A stretch of 46,344 bases of DNA from a virus: positions 1 through 46,344 of the IMG/VR virus record IMGVR_UViG_3300044940_000032. One strand, written 5' to 3'. This document shows, piece by piece, positions 7,560-16,144 of this stretch. How positions within the stretch are numbered: position 1 is the first letter of the stretch; the number at the start of each line of letters is the position of its first letter. The position numbers were made by a program, and so were the translations under genes. The notes beneath the pieces are model-generated. The model saw nothing but the letters and a program-made list of their open reading frames with translations, had not been told where the DNA came from and did not search any database.

Positions 7560-9218
7560 ATGAAGATCCAGCTGCGCAAGTTCACGGGCATGCGGCCGGT
7601 GTCTGCGCCGGACCTGCTGCAGCCCGGCGAAGCCACAGTGGCGATCGACACGTCGTTCGATGGGGGCGCTCTGAAGCCCCAAAACGGGTTGTCTGGCGTC
7701 GTCAAGAGCCTGACCTCGGTCTCCGAGATCAAGACGATCTACAAGTTCGGCCAGAACAACACCAACGAAGCGCAGTTCTGGTTCCAGTCCTCGAACGTCG
7801 CGCACTTCGTCAAGGGGCCGGTGGAGAACGACACCGAAGAGACGACGTACTTCACCGGCGTGCTTTCGTACCCCGCCAAGACGCGCGCGTCCATCGCCAC
7901 GTCCGCAGAACCGTACCCTTCGGCCGCGTTCAAGATGGGTCTGCCCAAGCCCTCCGCGCCCACGGTGGTGCTCAGTGGTACGCCGACGGACCCGAACTCG
8001 ACGCCGGAGACGGTGGCCTACGTGGTGACGCTGGTGTCCACGTGGGGCGAGGAAAGCGAGCCCTCGGCGCCCTCGGCGCTCGTGACGTGGCGCGAAGGGC
8101 AGACCATCACGGTGACGACGCAGACCTCGGCGGCGGGCAACTACCCTCTGGGCGCGGGCGCCAAGAAACGCATCTACCGCTCGGCCACCGGTACGACGGG
8201 CTCGGCGCGCTACCTGCTGGTCAACACCGACGACGCGCTTGCCATCTCGACTCCTGACTACGCTGATACCAAGCCGACGGCACAACTCGGCGAGGCGCTG
8301 CGCTCGAAGAACTGGACCGAGCCGCCCGACACCATGCTCGGCCTCACGCAGATGGCCAACGGCATCCTGGCCGGGTACGACGGCAACACGGTGTGTTTCT
8401 CCGAACCGTTCACGGCCCATGCGTGGCCGGTGCGCTACCAGCAGGCACTGGATGCCCCCGTGGTGGGCATGGCCGCGTTCGACCAGTCGCTGCTGGTGGC
8501 TACCAAGCGCAGCCTGTACGTGTTCACCGGCGTCGATCCGTCGCAGATGACGTCGCAGCGTCTGCCCACGCCACAGACCTGCGTGTCCGGGCGCAGCATG
8601 GTGGAGATGAACGGCGGCGTCGTGTTCGCCACGCCGGACGGCTTGGGGTACGTGGGGCCGAGCGGGTTCAAGCTGCTCAGTGACGGCCTGTTCACCCGCC
8701 CCCAGTGGCAGGAGTACGCGCCCAGCTCGATCCACGCCTACGAGCACGAGGGCAGTTACATCGCGTTCTACGACACCGGCACGGTGCGCGGCGGTCTGGT
8801 GTTCCAGTTCGGCTCGGAGCCCACGTTCTACAAGACCAGCCTGTACGCCACGGCCGGGTTTCGCGATCGCTCGCGCGACACGTTGTTCGTGTGCGTCAAC
8901 GGTTCGGGCACTACCCGCGAGATTCGCAAGTGGGACGATGGCTCGGCCATGAGCCTGACGTGGGAGTCGAGCGAATTCCGGCTGCAGTCCGAAGCCAACA
9001 TGGCAGTGGCGCGGGTCGACGTGACGGGGACGATCAACTTCACGCTCATCGGGGACGGCGTCACGCGCCACGGGCCTGTGGCCGTGTCGAACCGGCTCGC
9101 GTTCAAGCTGCCGGCAAACTACCGGGCGATGCGCTACAAGGTCCGCCTGACTGGCACCGGCACAGTGCGCTCCGTCGAGCTGGCGGATTCGATGAGGTCG
9201 CTTGTCGATGAGCAGTAA
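7560..9218 (+). CDS. Large beta-rich virion protein, possible tail nozzle/hub
   Basis: This 552-residue protein starts at ATG 7560 (MKIQLRKFTGMRPVSAP). An earlier in-frame start at 7512 would overlap the previous gene and adds an unrelated leader. It contains repeated blade-like stretches (LAGYDGNTVCFSEPF; QSLLVATKRSLYVFTG; GVVFATPDGLGYVGPSG) and an Fn3/Ig-like part around 130-225. This resembles the beta-propeller architecture of podovirus tail-tube or nozzle proteins (T7 gp12, P22 gp10), but sequence alone does not prove homology. It overlaps the next gene by 11 bp. Confidence 0.55.
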   Translation: MKIQLRKFTGMRPVSAPDLLQPGEATVAIDTSFDGGALKPQNGLSGVVKSLTSVSEIKTIYKFGQNNTNEAQFWFQSSNVAHFVKGPVENDTEETTYFTGVLSYPAKTRASIATSAEPYPSAAFKMGLPKPSAPTVVLSGTPTDPNSTPETVAYVVTLVSTWGEESEPSAPSALVTWREGQTITVTTQTSAAGNYPLGAGAKKRIYRSATGTTGSARYLLVNTDDALAISTPDYADTKPTAQLGEALRSKNWTEPPDTMLGLTQMANGILAGYDGNTVCFSEPFTAHAWPVRYQQALDAPVVGMAAFDQSLLVATKRSLYVFTGVDPSQMTSQRLPTPQTCVSGRSMVEMNGGVVFATPDGLGYVGPSGFKLLSDGLFTRPQWQEYAPSSIHAYEHEGSYIAFYDTGTVRGGLVFQFGSEPTFYKTSLYATAGFRDRSRDTLFVCVNGSGTTREIRKWDDGSAMSLTWESSEFRLQSEANMAVARVDVTGTINFTLIGDGVTRHGPVAVSNRLAFKLPANYRAMRYKVRLTGTGTVRSVELADSMRSLVDEQ

Positions 9219-12200
9219 TCCGTCTCAGTCGCTGACCGAACGGCTGGCCATCGAGTTCGCCGAAGGCGCGGCTGACCTCGAGCGCCCGGCGCAGTTGCCG
9301 GGTGTGCCGGTCCCCACCGAGGACCTGGCTTCGATCGTGCGCTCCGTGCGCGCGCTCAAGACGATCGTCGACACGCTCACCGGCACTGGCGGCTCCGTGC
9401 TGGACAAGGCCGTCACGACGCGCGAGATCCTGCAGGAAGGCGTCGCGCTTTACAGTGGCCCCACCGGTATCACTGGCGGCGGAGGCACTTTGGGCGACTC
9501 CGTGTACGAAGACCCTCGCCCGGTGCTTCCTGTGCCGCCCGCGCCCACCAACCTGACCGCGCTCGGGGCGTTCGCCAACATCATCCTCGACTGGGATCTG
9601 CTGGACTACCGCAACCACGCATTCACCGAGGTGCTGCGGCACACGGCGGACAACGTGGCGGCAGCGACCGTCATCGGCACTGCGGTGGCCAACCAGTACG
9701 TCGATGCCACAGCGGCCGTCGGTACGACGTACTACTACTGGGTGCGCGCGGTCAACCTCGAAGCGGTGACGGGTCCGGTCAACGCCACTGCGGGCACGTC
9801 AGCCACGTTGGCAGTTCCTCCCGGTGTGTTGCTTGATGCCCTGACGGGCCAGATCACCGAGTCGCAGCTTTACTCGACGCTGGGCGCGCGCATCAACCTG
9901 ATCGACGCATCGGCTTCTGTCACAGGCTCGGTCAACAAGCGCATCGCTGACGCGCAGGCAGTCGTCGAGACTCAAATTCAAGGGGTGCAGGATCAGGTCA
10001 ACGATCTGACGACGGCGCAGGCTACGACCGACTCGGCCTTGGCGCAGCAGATCACGACCCTGTCTGCGCGCGTGGGGACAGCGACCTACCGCCAGTCGCA
10101 CTACCCGGTGCCAGATCGCGGCCAGAACATGGTCTTGTGGTCTGAGCAGTTCGACAGGACCGCCTATTACTCCAACCCTGGGCTGCTGGCTTGGGGCAGC
10201 GGCTCCACGGCCAACGCAACGACTGCGCCTGACGGTACGGCTACGGCAGATTTGCTCACTGAGAACACGTCTAATACTTCGCACGGCATCAGCCTCGCGA
10301 ACACCAACCTCGTGTCGTTTGTGGCGGGGCGCAGGTACACGCTGTCCGCGTACGCAAAGCTTGGGCCTGGTACGCGCGGCCTGTTCATCGGCTTCGGGAA
10401 CGTGGCGTTCGCTTCCCCTACGTGGCCTTCCGCTCGGTTTAATCTGGTGGCCGGGACCGTCGTTTTCCATAACGGTTCCGGAGGAGCGTCTGGCTATGTA
10501 TCCAATCCGGCCGCGACCATCGAACCGGTAGGAAACGGTTGGTACAGATGTGCAGTTACGGCGACTGCGGTGACGACCGCGTCCGATAACATCTTCGTGC
10601 AGCTTCACAACGGTACAACCAACATCTATACCGGCGACGGGGCTAGTGGCATTTACGTCTGGGGTTTGCAGCTCGAAGAATCCCCCGCCCCCGGCCAGTA
10701 CGTCAAGACCGAGGGTTTCTCTGTGGACCTGCGTCGGACGTTGCAGGTCGGCGATATTTGGGTCGACGCCGGTACAAGCACGAACCTGCTGCAGAACGTC
10801 CTGCTGTCATCGTCGGCGTGGGATAAATACAACGTAACTGTTACTGCGGCAACTGATCCGCTCGGCGGTTCCACGGCATGGAAGCTCAACGAAACTACGT
10901 TTACGAATTCTTACGCACAAGTTGATCAACGACCAGTTATCACCACGACTGCAGGCTCCTTCGTCACTTGGCAGGTGTACGCCAAGGCAGGCGAGCGCGA
11001 CAGGTTTATTCTGAAAGTATATAGTGATCCGACTACGGCTATATATGCAACGGCAGGATTCAATGTAGCCACGGGGCGTGTGTATGCCACACATGCTGCT
11101 GGAAACGCGGTCAGGCGCGACGTTGGCATGCGCGACGTCGGCGGCGGGTGGTATTTGTGCTGGATAACCTGTTCGCTGTCCACCTCGGACAACAAGGTTT
11201 ACGTTCGGATAGCCTTCCAAGACCCAACCAGTGAGGAAGAGTACAACATATTCAACGGTGTCGCCGGCTATGGCTTCACGGTCTGGCGCCCCATGCTCAC
11301 CAACTCGCTCGGCCCTGTGCTGGACTTCGAGACGGGTGGCAGCGCACCAGTAAGCACGGTTGGCAACAACTCGATTCGACGCTGGAACGGCACGCAGTGG
11401 GAACTGATCGACAACGCGCGCTTCGGTGAGCTTTCAGCCGCGCTTCAGACCGAGGCGACGACGCGCGCCAATGCCGATGGCGCCATCGAGGCCAAGTACA
11501 CGGTCAAGGTCGACGTCAATGGCTACGTCTCTGGCTATGGCCTGATCGCTTCGGCCAACAACTCGACGCCGGTCAGCGATTTCGCGGTACGCGCAGACCG
11601 CTTCTACATCGCCAGCCCGAGCGGCCCTGACGTGCAGCCCGCCATGCCGTTCATCGTGCAGACGACGTCTGGTGCGTGGGGTCCGGCCGGGGTTTACATC
11701 ACCAACGCGGCCATCCAGAACGCGGCGATCACCACGGCCAAGATCGCGGACCTGGCGGTCGACAACGCCAAGATCGCGGACCTGGCGGTCGACAACGCCA
11801 AGATCGCCGACCTGACGGTCACCGGCGCCAAGATCGCCAACGCCACCATCACGGACGGCAAGATCGTCTCGCTGACGGCCGGCAAGATCACCGCCGGTTC
11901 GCTGGGTGTCGGCCAGTACATCCAGTCGACCAGTTACACCCCGGGCTCCACGGGATGGTCGATTGATGCCGACGGAACGGCCGAGTTCGGCAGTGCCACC
12001 ATTCGGGGGCAGGTCAGTGGCGGCGCGCTGACGATCGACACGGGCGGGTCCATCCGCTCCGGCAAGACGGGCTACGGGTCGGGCACCGGCTGGTATCTCG
12101 ACTACAACGGCGGCACGCCGCGCCTGGACGTCGGTGGCGCGAACAGCCACATGCGTTGGGATGGCACCGATCTGACGCTCACGGGACTGCTGGTGCGCAA

Positions 12201-13350
12201 CTCGTCCGGCACGACGCTGCTCTCGGCCAAGGGCGATTCCGTTGCGCCTTGGGTCACCTACGTCACCGGCGCCGAAGGCGGCACCGTGCCTGTCGTGTAC
12301 GGCTCCAACCTGGCGACGAACACGGTAAAACTGAAGAACCTGGAAGCCGGCGATCGGATCACTCTGACCGAACCCACACCGGGCGTGATTCGTATTCAGG
12401 CCGAGACGGGGAAAATTGTCGTTGGCTTTAATACATCAGAGTTTGCCACGACTTCAGGAGGAGCCGTCAATATTCCAAACGTCGCATTCGATCTCGAGGC
12501 CAACCAGTGCTATCTGTTCGAAGCAATGGTTCGTGTGATACATACCAATGACAGTGCGGGCGGCGGCACGTTTTCGATGTCGCTGCCTTCTGGCGCCGTA
12601 GCTTATAGCGTTAACTACGGAAACCACGGTTCAGCTGGTTCTGTTGTCGCATCCCCAGGCGTAACCTCGACCCCTCAAACAACCGTGAATCCATCATCTG
12701 GCGCGCAATCGAGCGGTGCCGTCGCGCGACTGTCGTGGATCATCGTCATGGGCAGCACCGCTGGGCGCGTCAACGTCAGGGTGGCTAAATTCCAGAGTGG
12801 CGGCTCCGTCGTCATCAAACGCGGGTCGTGGTTTTCGATGGAACTGCTCAACCGCGAAATCCCCAACACCGGCGTACTGGCTACACCGCCTGCTGGAATC
12901 CCGGCAACGCCAACGACAGCCGAGCGTTTCGGCACCGCGCGCTACAAGATCACTATCATCACTTCCGGCGTCAACGCCGGCAAGCTGCGCCTGACGCGCA
13001 CGCGCATGACGCAGTCGGACGTCAACACCGACTACACGATTCTGTCGAGTGGCGTCATCGGCGCGTTCGACGTGATGTTCGAGGTCACGGGAACGAGCAG
13101 TTCGCTGCAGCCCGGGTCGACCGTGTCGTCGTCCAACGGGGCGCCGAATTATGTGCCGTGCAACATCGACCGCGTTTTTGAATATTCACTGACGATGCCG
13201 ACGGCTTACACCACGTCGACGGCGCAAGTCACGGTTGCCGTGCGTTTTCGCAACCAGGATACTGGCAGCATCACGACGATGCAGACGCTGACGCTGAACC
13301 TGGCGTCCACGAACTTCGAAGAAACAGCCCCGCCGCCCGATGGCTTCTAA
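9208..13350 (+). CDS. Mosaic tail protein: Fn3, sugar-binding-like modules and J-type C-terminus
   Basis: This 1380-residue protein is a mosaic. Residues 108-210 form an Fn3 domain (PAPTNLTALGAF, YYYWVRAVN). Two related jelly-roll-like modules follow, at about 310-490 and 530-705; each opens with an asparagine-leucine start and contains GNGWYRC or GGGWYLC, as in carbohydrate-binding domains. Residues 750-1010 resemble the C-terminal part of lambda J-type tail-tip proteins (DUF1983: FAVRADRFYIASP), followed by repeated AKIADL units. The rest is beta-rich. It likely sits at the tail tip and contacts host surface glycans. DNA of the jelly-roll part is visibly AT-richer than its flanks. Start ATG 9208 is preferred over TTG 9202. 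Confidence 0.65.
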   Translation: MSSNPSQSLTERLAIEFAEGAADLERPAQLPGVPVPTEDLASIVRSVRALKTIVDTLTGTGGSVLDKAVTTREILQEGVALYSGPTGITGGGGTLGDSVYEDPRPVLPVPPAPTNLTALGAFANIILDWDLLDYRNHAFTEVLRHTADNVAAATVIGTAVANQYVDATAAVGTTYYYWVRAVNLEAVTGPVNATAGTSATLAVPPGVLLDALTGQITESQLYSTLGARINLIDASASVTGSVNKRIADAQAVVETQIQGVQDQVNDLTTAQATTDSALAQQITTLSARVGTATYRQSHYPVPDRGQNMVLWSEQFDRTAYYSNPGLLAWGSGSTANATTAPDGTATADLLTENTSNTSHGISLANTNLVSFVAGRRYTLSAYAKLGPGTRGLFIGFGNVAFASPTWPSARFNLVAGTVVFHNGSGGASGYVSNPAATIEPVGNGWYRCAVTATAVTTASDNIFVQLHNGTTNIYTGDGASGIYVWGLQLEESPAPGQYVKTEGFSVDLRRTLQVGDIWVDAGTSTNLLQNVLLSSSAWDKYNVTVTAATDPLGGSTAWKLNETTFTNSYAQVDQRPVITTTAGSFVTWQVYAKAGERDRFILKVYSDPTTAIYATAGFNVATGRVYATHAAGNAVRRDVGMRDVGGGWYLCWITCSLSTSDNKVYVRIAFQDPTSEEEYNIFNGVAGYGFTVWRPMLTNSLGPVLDFETGGSAPVSTVGNNSIRRWNGTQWELIDNARFGELSAALQTEATTRANADGAIEAKYTVKVDVNGYVSGYGLIASANNSTPVSDFAVRADRFYIASPSGPDVQPAMPFIVQTTSGAWGPAGVYITNAAIQNAAITTAKIADLAVDNAKIADLAVDNAKIADLTVTGAKIANATITDGKIVSLTAGKITAGSLGVGQYIQSTSYTPGSTGWSIDADGTAEFGSATIRGQVSGGALTIDTGGSIRSGKTGYGSGTGWYLDYNGGTPRLDVGGANSHMRWDGTDLTLTGLLVRNSSGTTLLSAKGDSVAPWVTYVTGAEGGTVPVVYGSNLATNTVKLKNLEAGDRITLTEPTPGVIRIQAETGKIVVGFNTSEFATTSGGAVNIPNVAFDLEANQCYLFEAMVRVIHTNDSAGGGTFSMSLPSGAVAYSVNYGNHGSAGSVVASPGVTSTPQTTVNPSSGAQSSGAVARLSWIIVMGSTAGRVNVRVAKFQSGGSVVIKRGSWFSMELLNREIPNTGVLATPPAGIPATPTTAERFGTARYKITIITSGVNAGKLRLTRTRMTQSDVNTDYTILSSGVIGAFDVMFEVTGTSSSLQPGSTVSSSNGAPNYVPCNIDRVFEYSLTMPTAYTTSTAQVTVAVRFRNQDTGSITTMQTLTLNLASTNFEETAPPPDGF
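11740..11829 (+). repeat. Three tandem 30-bp in-frame repeats in the tail protein gene
   Basis: Two identical 30-bp units (11740-11769 and 11770-11799) are followed by a diverged third (11800-11829). They encode AKIADLAVDN, AKIADLAVDN and AKIADLTVTG, and weaker decapeptide copies (AKIANATITD, GKIVSLTAGK) follow. Such decapeptides form a repeated turn-strand element in J-like tail proteins and can expand or shrink by slippage. Confidence 0.9.
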
Positions 13351-13966
13351 GTACATCTCCAAGCCCGTGACGCTTGCCGGCGTGGCCGTCGAGTGCCACA
13401 CCGCGCGTTCGCAGCTGGGCTCCCGGCTGCGCATCGAGTCGTGGGCGAGCCTCGATGACATGCGTGCGGACCTGCCGGCGGCCGTCATCACCGAGGTGGA
13501 GGTGCCGCCCGACTTCGACCTCGAAGGCGCGCACGAAACACTGGTCGCCGACGCGCAGTCGTGGCTGTACCATGGCACGATCGGCACCACCTGGCCGCTG
13601 AACTACGACGCCGCAGCGCACAAGGCCCAGGCGTGGGAGCGCATCAAACGTGAGCGCAGTGCCCGCGAGTACGGCGGTTTTGAGTGGGACGGCAGCCGTT
13701 TCGACAGCGACCCCGAGTCGCAGCGCCGCATCCAGGGCGCCGCGCAGCTTGCCACGCTGGCCGCAGCCGCCAATCAGCCGTTCGAGATCGACTGGACGCT
13801 CGAAGACAACACCGTGCGCACGCTCACGGGCGCCGAGATGATCGCCGTCGGCATGGCGATGGGCGTCCACGTCTCCACCCAGTACGCCATCGCGCGCGGC
13901 CTGCGCGCGGCAATCGAGGCGGCAACGACGCCGGAAGGCATCGAAGCCGTGGTCTGGCCGGCTTGA
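13340..13966 (+). CDS. DUF4376-domain tail-fibre accessory protein
   Basis: This 208-residue protein has a variable N-terminal half and a C-terminal DUF4376-type module. The module is marked by FEWDGSRFDSDPESQRRIQGA (positions about 113-133, the Trp-Asp-Gly and Asp/Ser-rich core) and FEIDWTLEDNTVRTLTGAE. In other phages this domain is found in proteins encoded right after tail fibres and is thought to help fibre assembly. The gene overlaps the large tail gene by 11 bp, which supports that link. Confidence 0.8.
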   Translation: MASKYISKPVTLAGVAVECHTARSQLGSRLRIESWASLDDMRADLPAAVITEVEVPPDFDLEGAHETLVADAQSWLYHGTIGTTWPLNYDAAAHKAQAWERIKRERSAREYGGFEWDGSRFDSDPESQRRIQGAAQLATLAAAANQPFEIDWTLEDNTVRTLTGAEMIAVGMAMGVHVSTQYAIARGLRAAIEAATTPEGIEAVVWPA

Positions 13967-13991
13967 GGGTGCGCGTGCATCCCGCAGCCGC

Positions 13992-14020
13992 GATAGTGAG
14001 CACTAACCCTTGGTGCTATC
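13992..14020 (+). other. Bulged hairpin in the short gap before the 92-residue gene
   Basis: GATAG at 13992-13996 plus CAC at 14001-14003 can pair with GTGCTATC at 14013-14020, leaving a 4-base bulge. The gap 13967-14045 is one of the few untranslated stretches in the late block. It could be an RNA processing or regulatory site; no convincing promoter hexamers are seen with it. Confidence 0.3.
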
Positions 14021-14045
14021 ATTTACCCCCGCAAGGAGCGACATC

Positions 14046-14324
14046 ATGCTTGAGAAACTGCTGGCCGCTGGTGCGCAGTCTGTTGGTGGCTGCATCGACT
14101 ACAAGAACAAGAACCTGGGTCGCATCGTCGACGGCGTTTTCGTTCCGCTGCCCGGCGCCGAGGATGACATCAAGGCCCTGCTCGACAACATCGTCGACAT
14201 GGAGCCCGTCGCCGAAGCGCCCAGGCGCGGGCGCAAGCCCAAGGCGGTCGGGATGACCGACCACGTCGTTGTTGCCGAAGACCCCGCCGAAGCGCCGAGC
14301 CTGGCCGACATGGTCGACGAGTGA
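14046..14324 (+). CDS. Small phage protein with basic central patch, unknown
   Basis: This 92-residue protein starts at ATG 14046 because AAGGAG lies 9 bases before it. It reads MLEKLLAAGAQSVGG and has a basic patch (RRGRKPK) in the middle of an otherwise acidic C-terminal half ending SLADMVDE. No domain is recognised. It lies 4 bases before the next GTG start and is part of the late transcript. A linker or minor virion role is possible but not supported directly. Confidence 0.6.
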   Translation: MLEKLLAAGAQSVGGCIDYKNKNLGRIVDGVFVPLPGAEDDIKALLDNIVDMEPVAEAPRRGRKPKAVGMTDHVVVAEDPAEAPSLADMVDE

Positions 14325-14328
14325 ACCC

Positions 14329-14787
14329 GTGATCGTCTATGAGCCGGCGCAGGACATCGCCAACTGGGTGGCAGCCCAGCTGGGCAACGAAGCGCCGCTC
14401 GTGGACGCGGCGATCGGCTATCAGGTCGACGGAGTTCTGCGCGCGGGGGTGTACTTCGACACCATGACGCGCAACAATATCTTCGCCCACATCGCCAGTG
14501 AGGCGCCGATGCTGCCGCGCAGCCTGCTGACCGCTGTGGGCAAGTACGTCTACAAGCAGCTCGCCCTGGAACGCATGACCTTCGCCGTGCCTGAAGACAA
14601 TGCCCGAGCCCGCAGTCTCGTGCTCGCCTTGGGGTCTCATCTGGAAGCCCGGCTGCGGCGTGCGTGCGGCGACTGCGATCTGCTGCTGTATGCGCTGTGG
14701 CGCGACGCAACCCCGGCGGTTCTCCTGACGAATCGCGCGACAAGCCCCGTCCTTCAGGGTGGGGAAGCCAACGTGCCGCAGGTGTAA
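14329..14787 (+). CDS. GNAT-like acetyltransferase-fold protein, 3' end altered by TnpB element
   Basis: This 152-residue product starts at GTG 14329. The pattern AGVYFDTMTRNNIFAHIASEAPMLP, then AVGKYVYKQLALERMTFAVPEDNARAR (about 39-102), matches small phage GNAT-like proteins near tail genes, with the beta-strand and the helix leading to a diverged acyl-CoA site. The substrate is unknown and activity is not assured. The last roughly 14 residues (from SPVLQGGEA on) are encoded by the left hairpin of the inserted TnpB element, so the original C-terminus has been replaced. Confidence 0.6.
   Translation: MIVYEPAQDIANWVAAQLGNEAPLVDAAIGYQVDGVLRAGVYFDTMTRNNIFAHIASEAPMLPRSLLTAVGKYVYKQLALERMTFAVPEDNARARSLVLALGSHLEARLRRACGDCDLLLYALWRDATPAVLLTNRATSPVLQGGEANVPQV
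14745..14764 (+). repeat. Left-end hairpin of the TnpB element
   Basis: CCCC-GT-CCT is followed by a short loop and AGG-GT-GGGG, an imperfect palindrome with G:T pairs. This GCCCCGTCCTTCAGGGTGGGG-type structure (positions 14744-14764) is characteristic of IS200/IS605-family left ends, which are recognised as single-stranded hairpins. Confidence 0.75.
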
Positions 14788-14791
14788 AACC

Positions 14792-16132
14792 ATGCAACTG
14801 ACGCACAAGATCGCCCTTTGTCCGACGCCCGAGCAGGCCGACTACTTCAAGCGTGCCTGCGGGACGGCGCGGCGCGTCTGGAATTGGGCGCTGGATGAGT
14901 GGAACAGGCAGTACGCTCAAGGCAAGAAGCCGAACGCGATGGCGCTCAAGAAGCAGTTCAACGCCATCAAGTACCGCGATCCTGAGTGGCTGGATGCGAA
15001 CGGGCAGCCGTGGCTCAAGACCATCCATCGGGACGCCCACGCACAGCCCTTTGCCTACCTGGAAAAAGCCTGGAAGCGCTACTTCGCCGACATCAAGGCG
15101 GGCAAACCCGCCCATGCGCCGCAGTTCAAAAAGAAAGGCCGATGCCGCGACAGCTTCTATGTCGCCAACGACAAGTTCCGTGTCAGCGGCAAGGCGATTG
15201 GCCTGCCCAAGATCGGCACGGTCGCCATGACCGAGGCGTTGCGCTTTGAGGGCAAGATTCTCGGCGCCACCGTCTCGCGCACGACGGATCGCTGGTTCGT
15301 GGCAATTCAGGTCGAAGTGCCGGATCACATCTTTCATTGCCGTCGCGCAGGAAATGGCACCGTTGGCGTTGACCTCGGCGTGAAAGCAGCCGTGACGCTT
15401 TCCAGCGGTGAAGCGATCGAAGCGCCCAAACCGCTGAAAGCCGCGCTGCGCCGGTTGAAGATCCGTGCCAGACGGATCAGCCGCAAGATCGAAGCCGCCA
15501 AGGCTGTCGCCGGATTTGAGGCACACGCCCGGCTACCCAAAGGAACCCGCCTTCCTGTCTCTAACAACCGCCGGAAGTCTGCTGCGAGATTGGCGCGGCT
15601 GCATGCGCGCATCGCCAATGTCAGAGCGGATTTCACCCACAAGCTCACGATCCGGCTCTGCCGCGAAAACCAAGCGGTGGTGATTGAGGATTTGCACGTC
15701 AAAGGGATGCTCGCCAATGAGCGACTGGCCCGAGCGATCAGCGACGTGGGCTTTGGGATGTTTCGCTCGCAGATGGAATACAAGGCGAAACGCTACGGCA
15801 CCCGGCTCATCATCGCTGAGCGCTGGTATCCAAGCAGCCGCCTGTGTTCGGTCTGTGGCTGGAAGAATGATGCGCTCACGCTCAAAGACCGACAGTGGAC
15901 GTGTCTTGAATGCGGCACGCACCACGACCGTGACCTGAACGCGGCGCTGAATCTCAAACGGCTGGCAACCGTAACTGCCCTACCCGTGGCGAGTCCGTCC
16001 AGCAATGGCGGCGCTGCGGCAGGAAGGGTTCCTGTCGCAGCCGGGAAAGTCACGCCTGTCAGATACGAATGTGGTCAGCAAGACACGTCGGGGCAGGAAG
16101 AGAACGGTGCGCACGTTTGCGCACGTTTTTGA
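14792..16132 (+). CDS. tnpB: TnpB RNA-guided nuclease (IS605 OrfB)
   Basis: This 446-residue TnpB has an N-terminal helical part that includes the usual NWALDEWNR segment. The RuvC-like nuclease has its three acidic residues in place: D194 in GVDLG, E299 in VIEDL and D381 in HDRDLNAA. A four-Cys zinc finger (C352, C355, C371, C374) lies between the second and third. With all key residues present it is probably active as an omega-RNA-guided DNA endonuclease, which helps the element persist. ATG 14792 is chosen; an in-frame GTG at 14759 lies inside the left hairpin. The stop codon is at the element's right edge, as is common because the guide RNA overlaps the gene's 3' end. Confidence 0.93.
   Translation: MQLTHKIALCPTPEQADYFKRACGTARRVWNWALDEWNRQYAQGKKPNAMALKKQFNAIKYRDPEWLDANGQPWLKTIHRDAHAQPFAYLEKAWKRYFADIKAGKPAHAPQFKKKGRCRDSFYVANDKFRVSGKAIGLPKIGTVAMTEALRFEGKILGATVSRTTDRWFVAIQVEVPDHIFHCRRAGNGTVGVDLGVKAAVTLSSGEAIEAPKPLKAALRRLKIRARRISRKIEAAKAVAGFEAHARLPKGTRLPVSNNRRKSAARLARLHARIANVRADFTHKLTIRLCRENQAVVIEDLHVKGMLANERLARAISDVGFGMFRSQMEYKAKRYGTRLIIAERWYPSSRLCSVCGWKNDALTLKDRQWTCLECGTHHDRDLNAALNLKRLATVTALPVASPSSNGGAAAGRVPVAAGKVTPVRYECGQQDTSGQEENGAHVCARF
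16103..16130 (+). ncRNA. Right-end hairpin, likely 3' scaffold of the omega RNA
   Basis: GTGCGCA (16107-16113), loop CGTT and TGCGCAC (16118-16124) form a perfect 7-bp stem, with AAC/GTT able to extend it; T5 follows. In IS605-type elements the right end both marks the element boundary and forms the end of the omega-RNA scaffold, with the guide copied from the flank just beyond. It could equally act as a terminator. The RNA start cannot be placed from sequence. Confidence 0.5.
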
Positions 16133-16144
16133 TGGCAGTCCCTG

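Larger units (their letters stand above)
14742..16131 (+). mobile_element. IS1341-type (IS200/IS605 superfamily) element carrying tnpB only
   Basis: A 1.39-kb element is inferred from a left-end hairpin at 14745-14764, a full-length tnpB gene, and a right-end hairpin followed by T5 at 16103-16130. There is no tnpA, so it should depend on a transposase elsewhere. As usual for this family there are no terminal inverted repeats or target duplication. Ends are approximate. It interrupts the late block between the GNAT-like gene and an ejection-protein gene. Confidence 0.8.

Noticed and set aside
13967-14045. Rightward promoter before the 92-residue gene
   Set aside because: TATCAT could be a -10 but there is no acceptable -35 at 16-18 bases; only the hairpin was kept.
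14759-14791. TnpB start at the upstream GTG
   Set aside because: It lies within the left-end hairpin and adds 11 non-conserved residues; ATG 14792 matches the usual family start.
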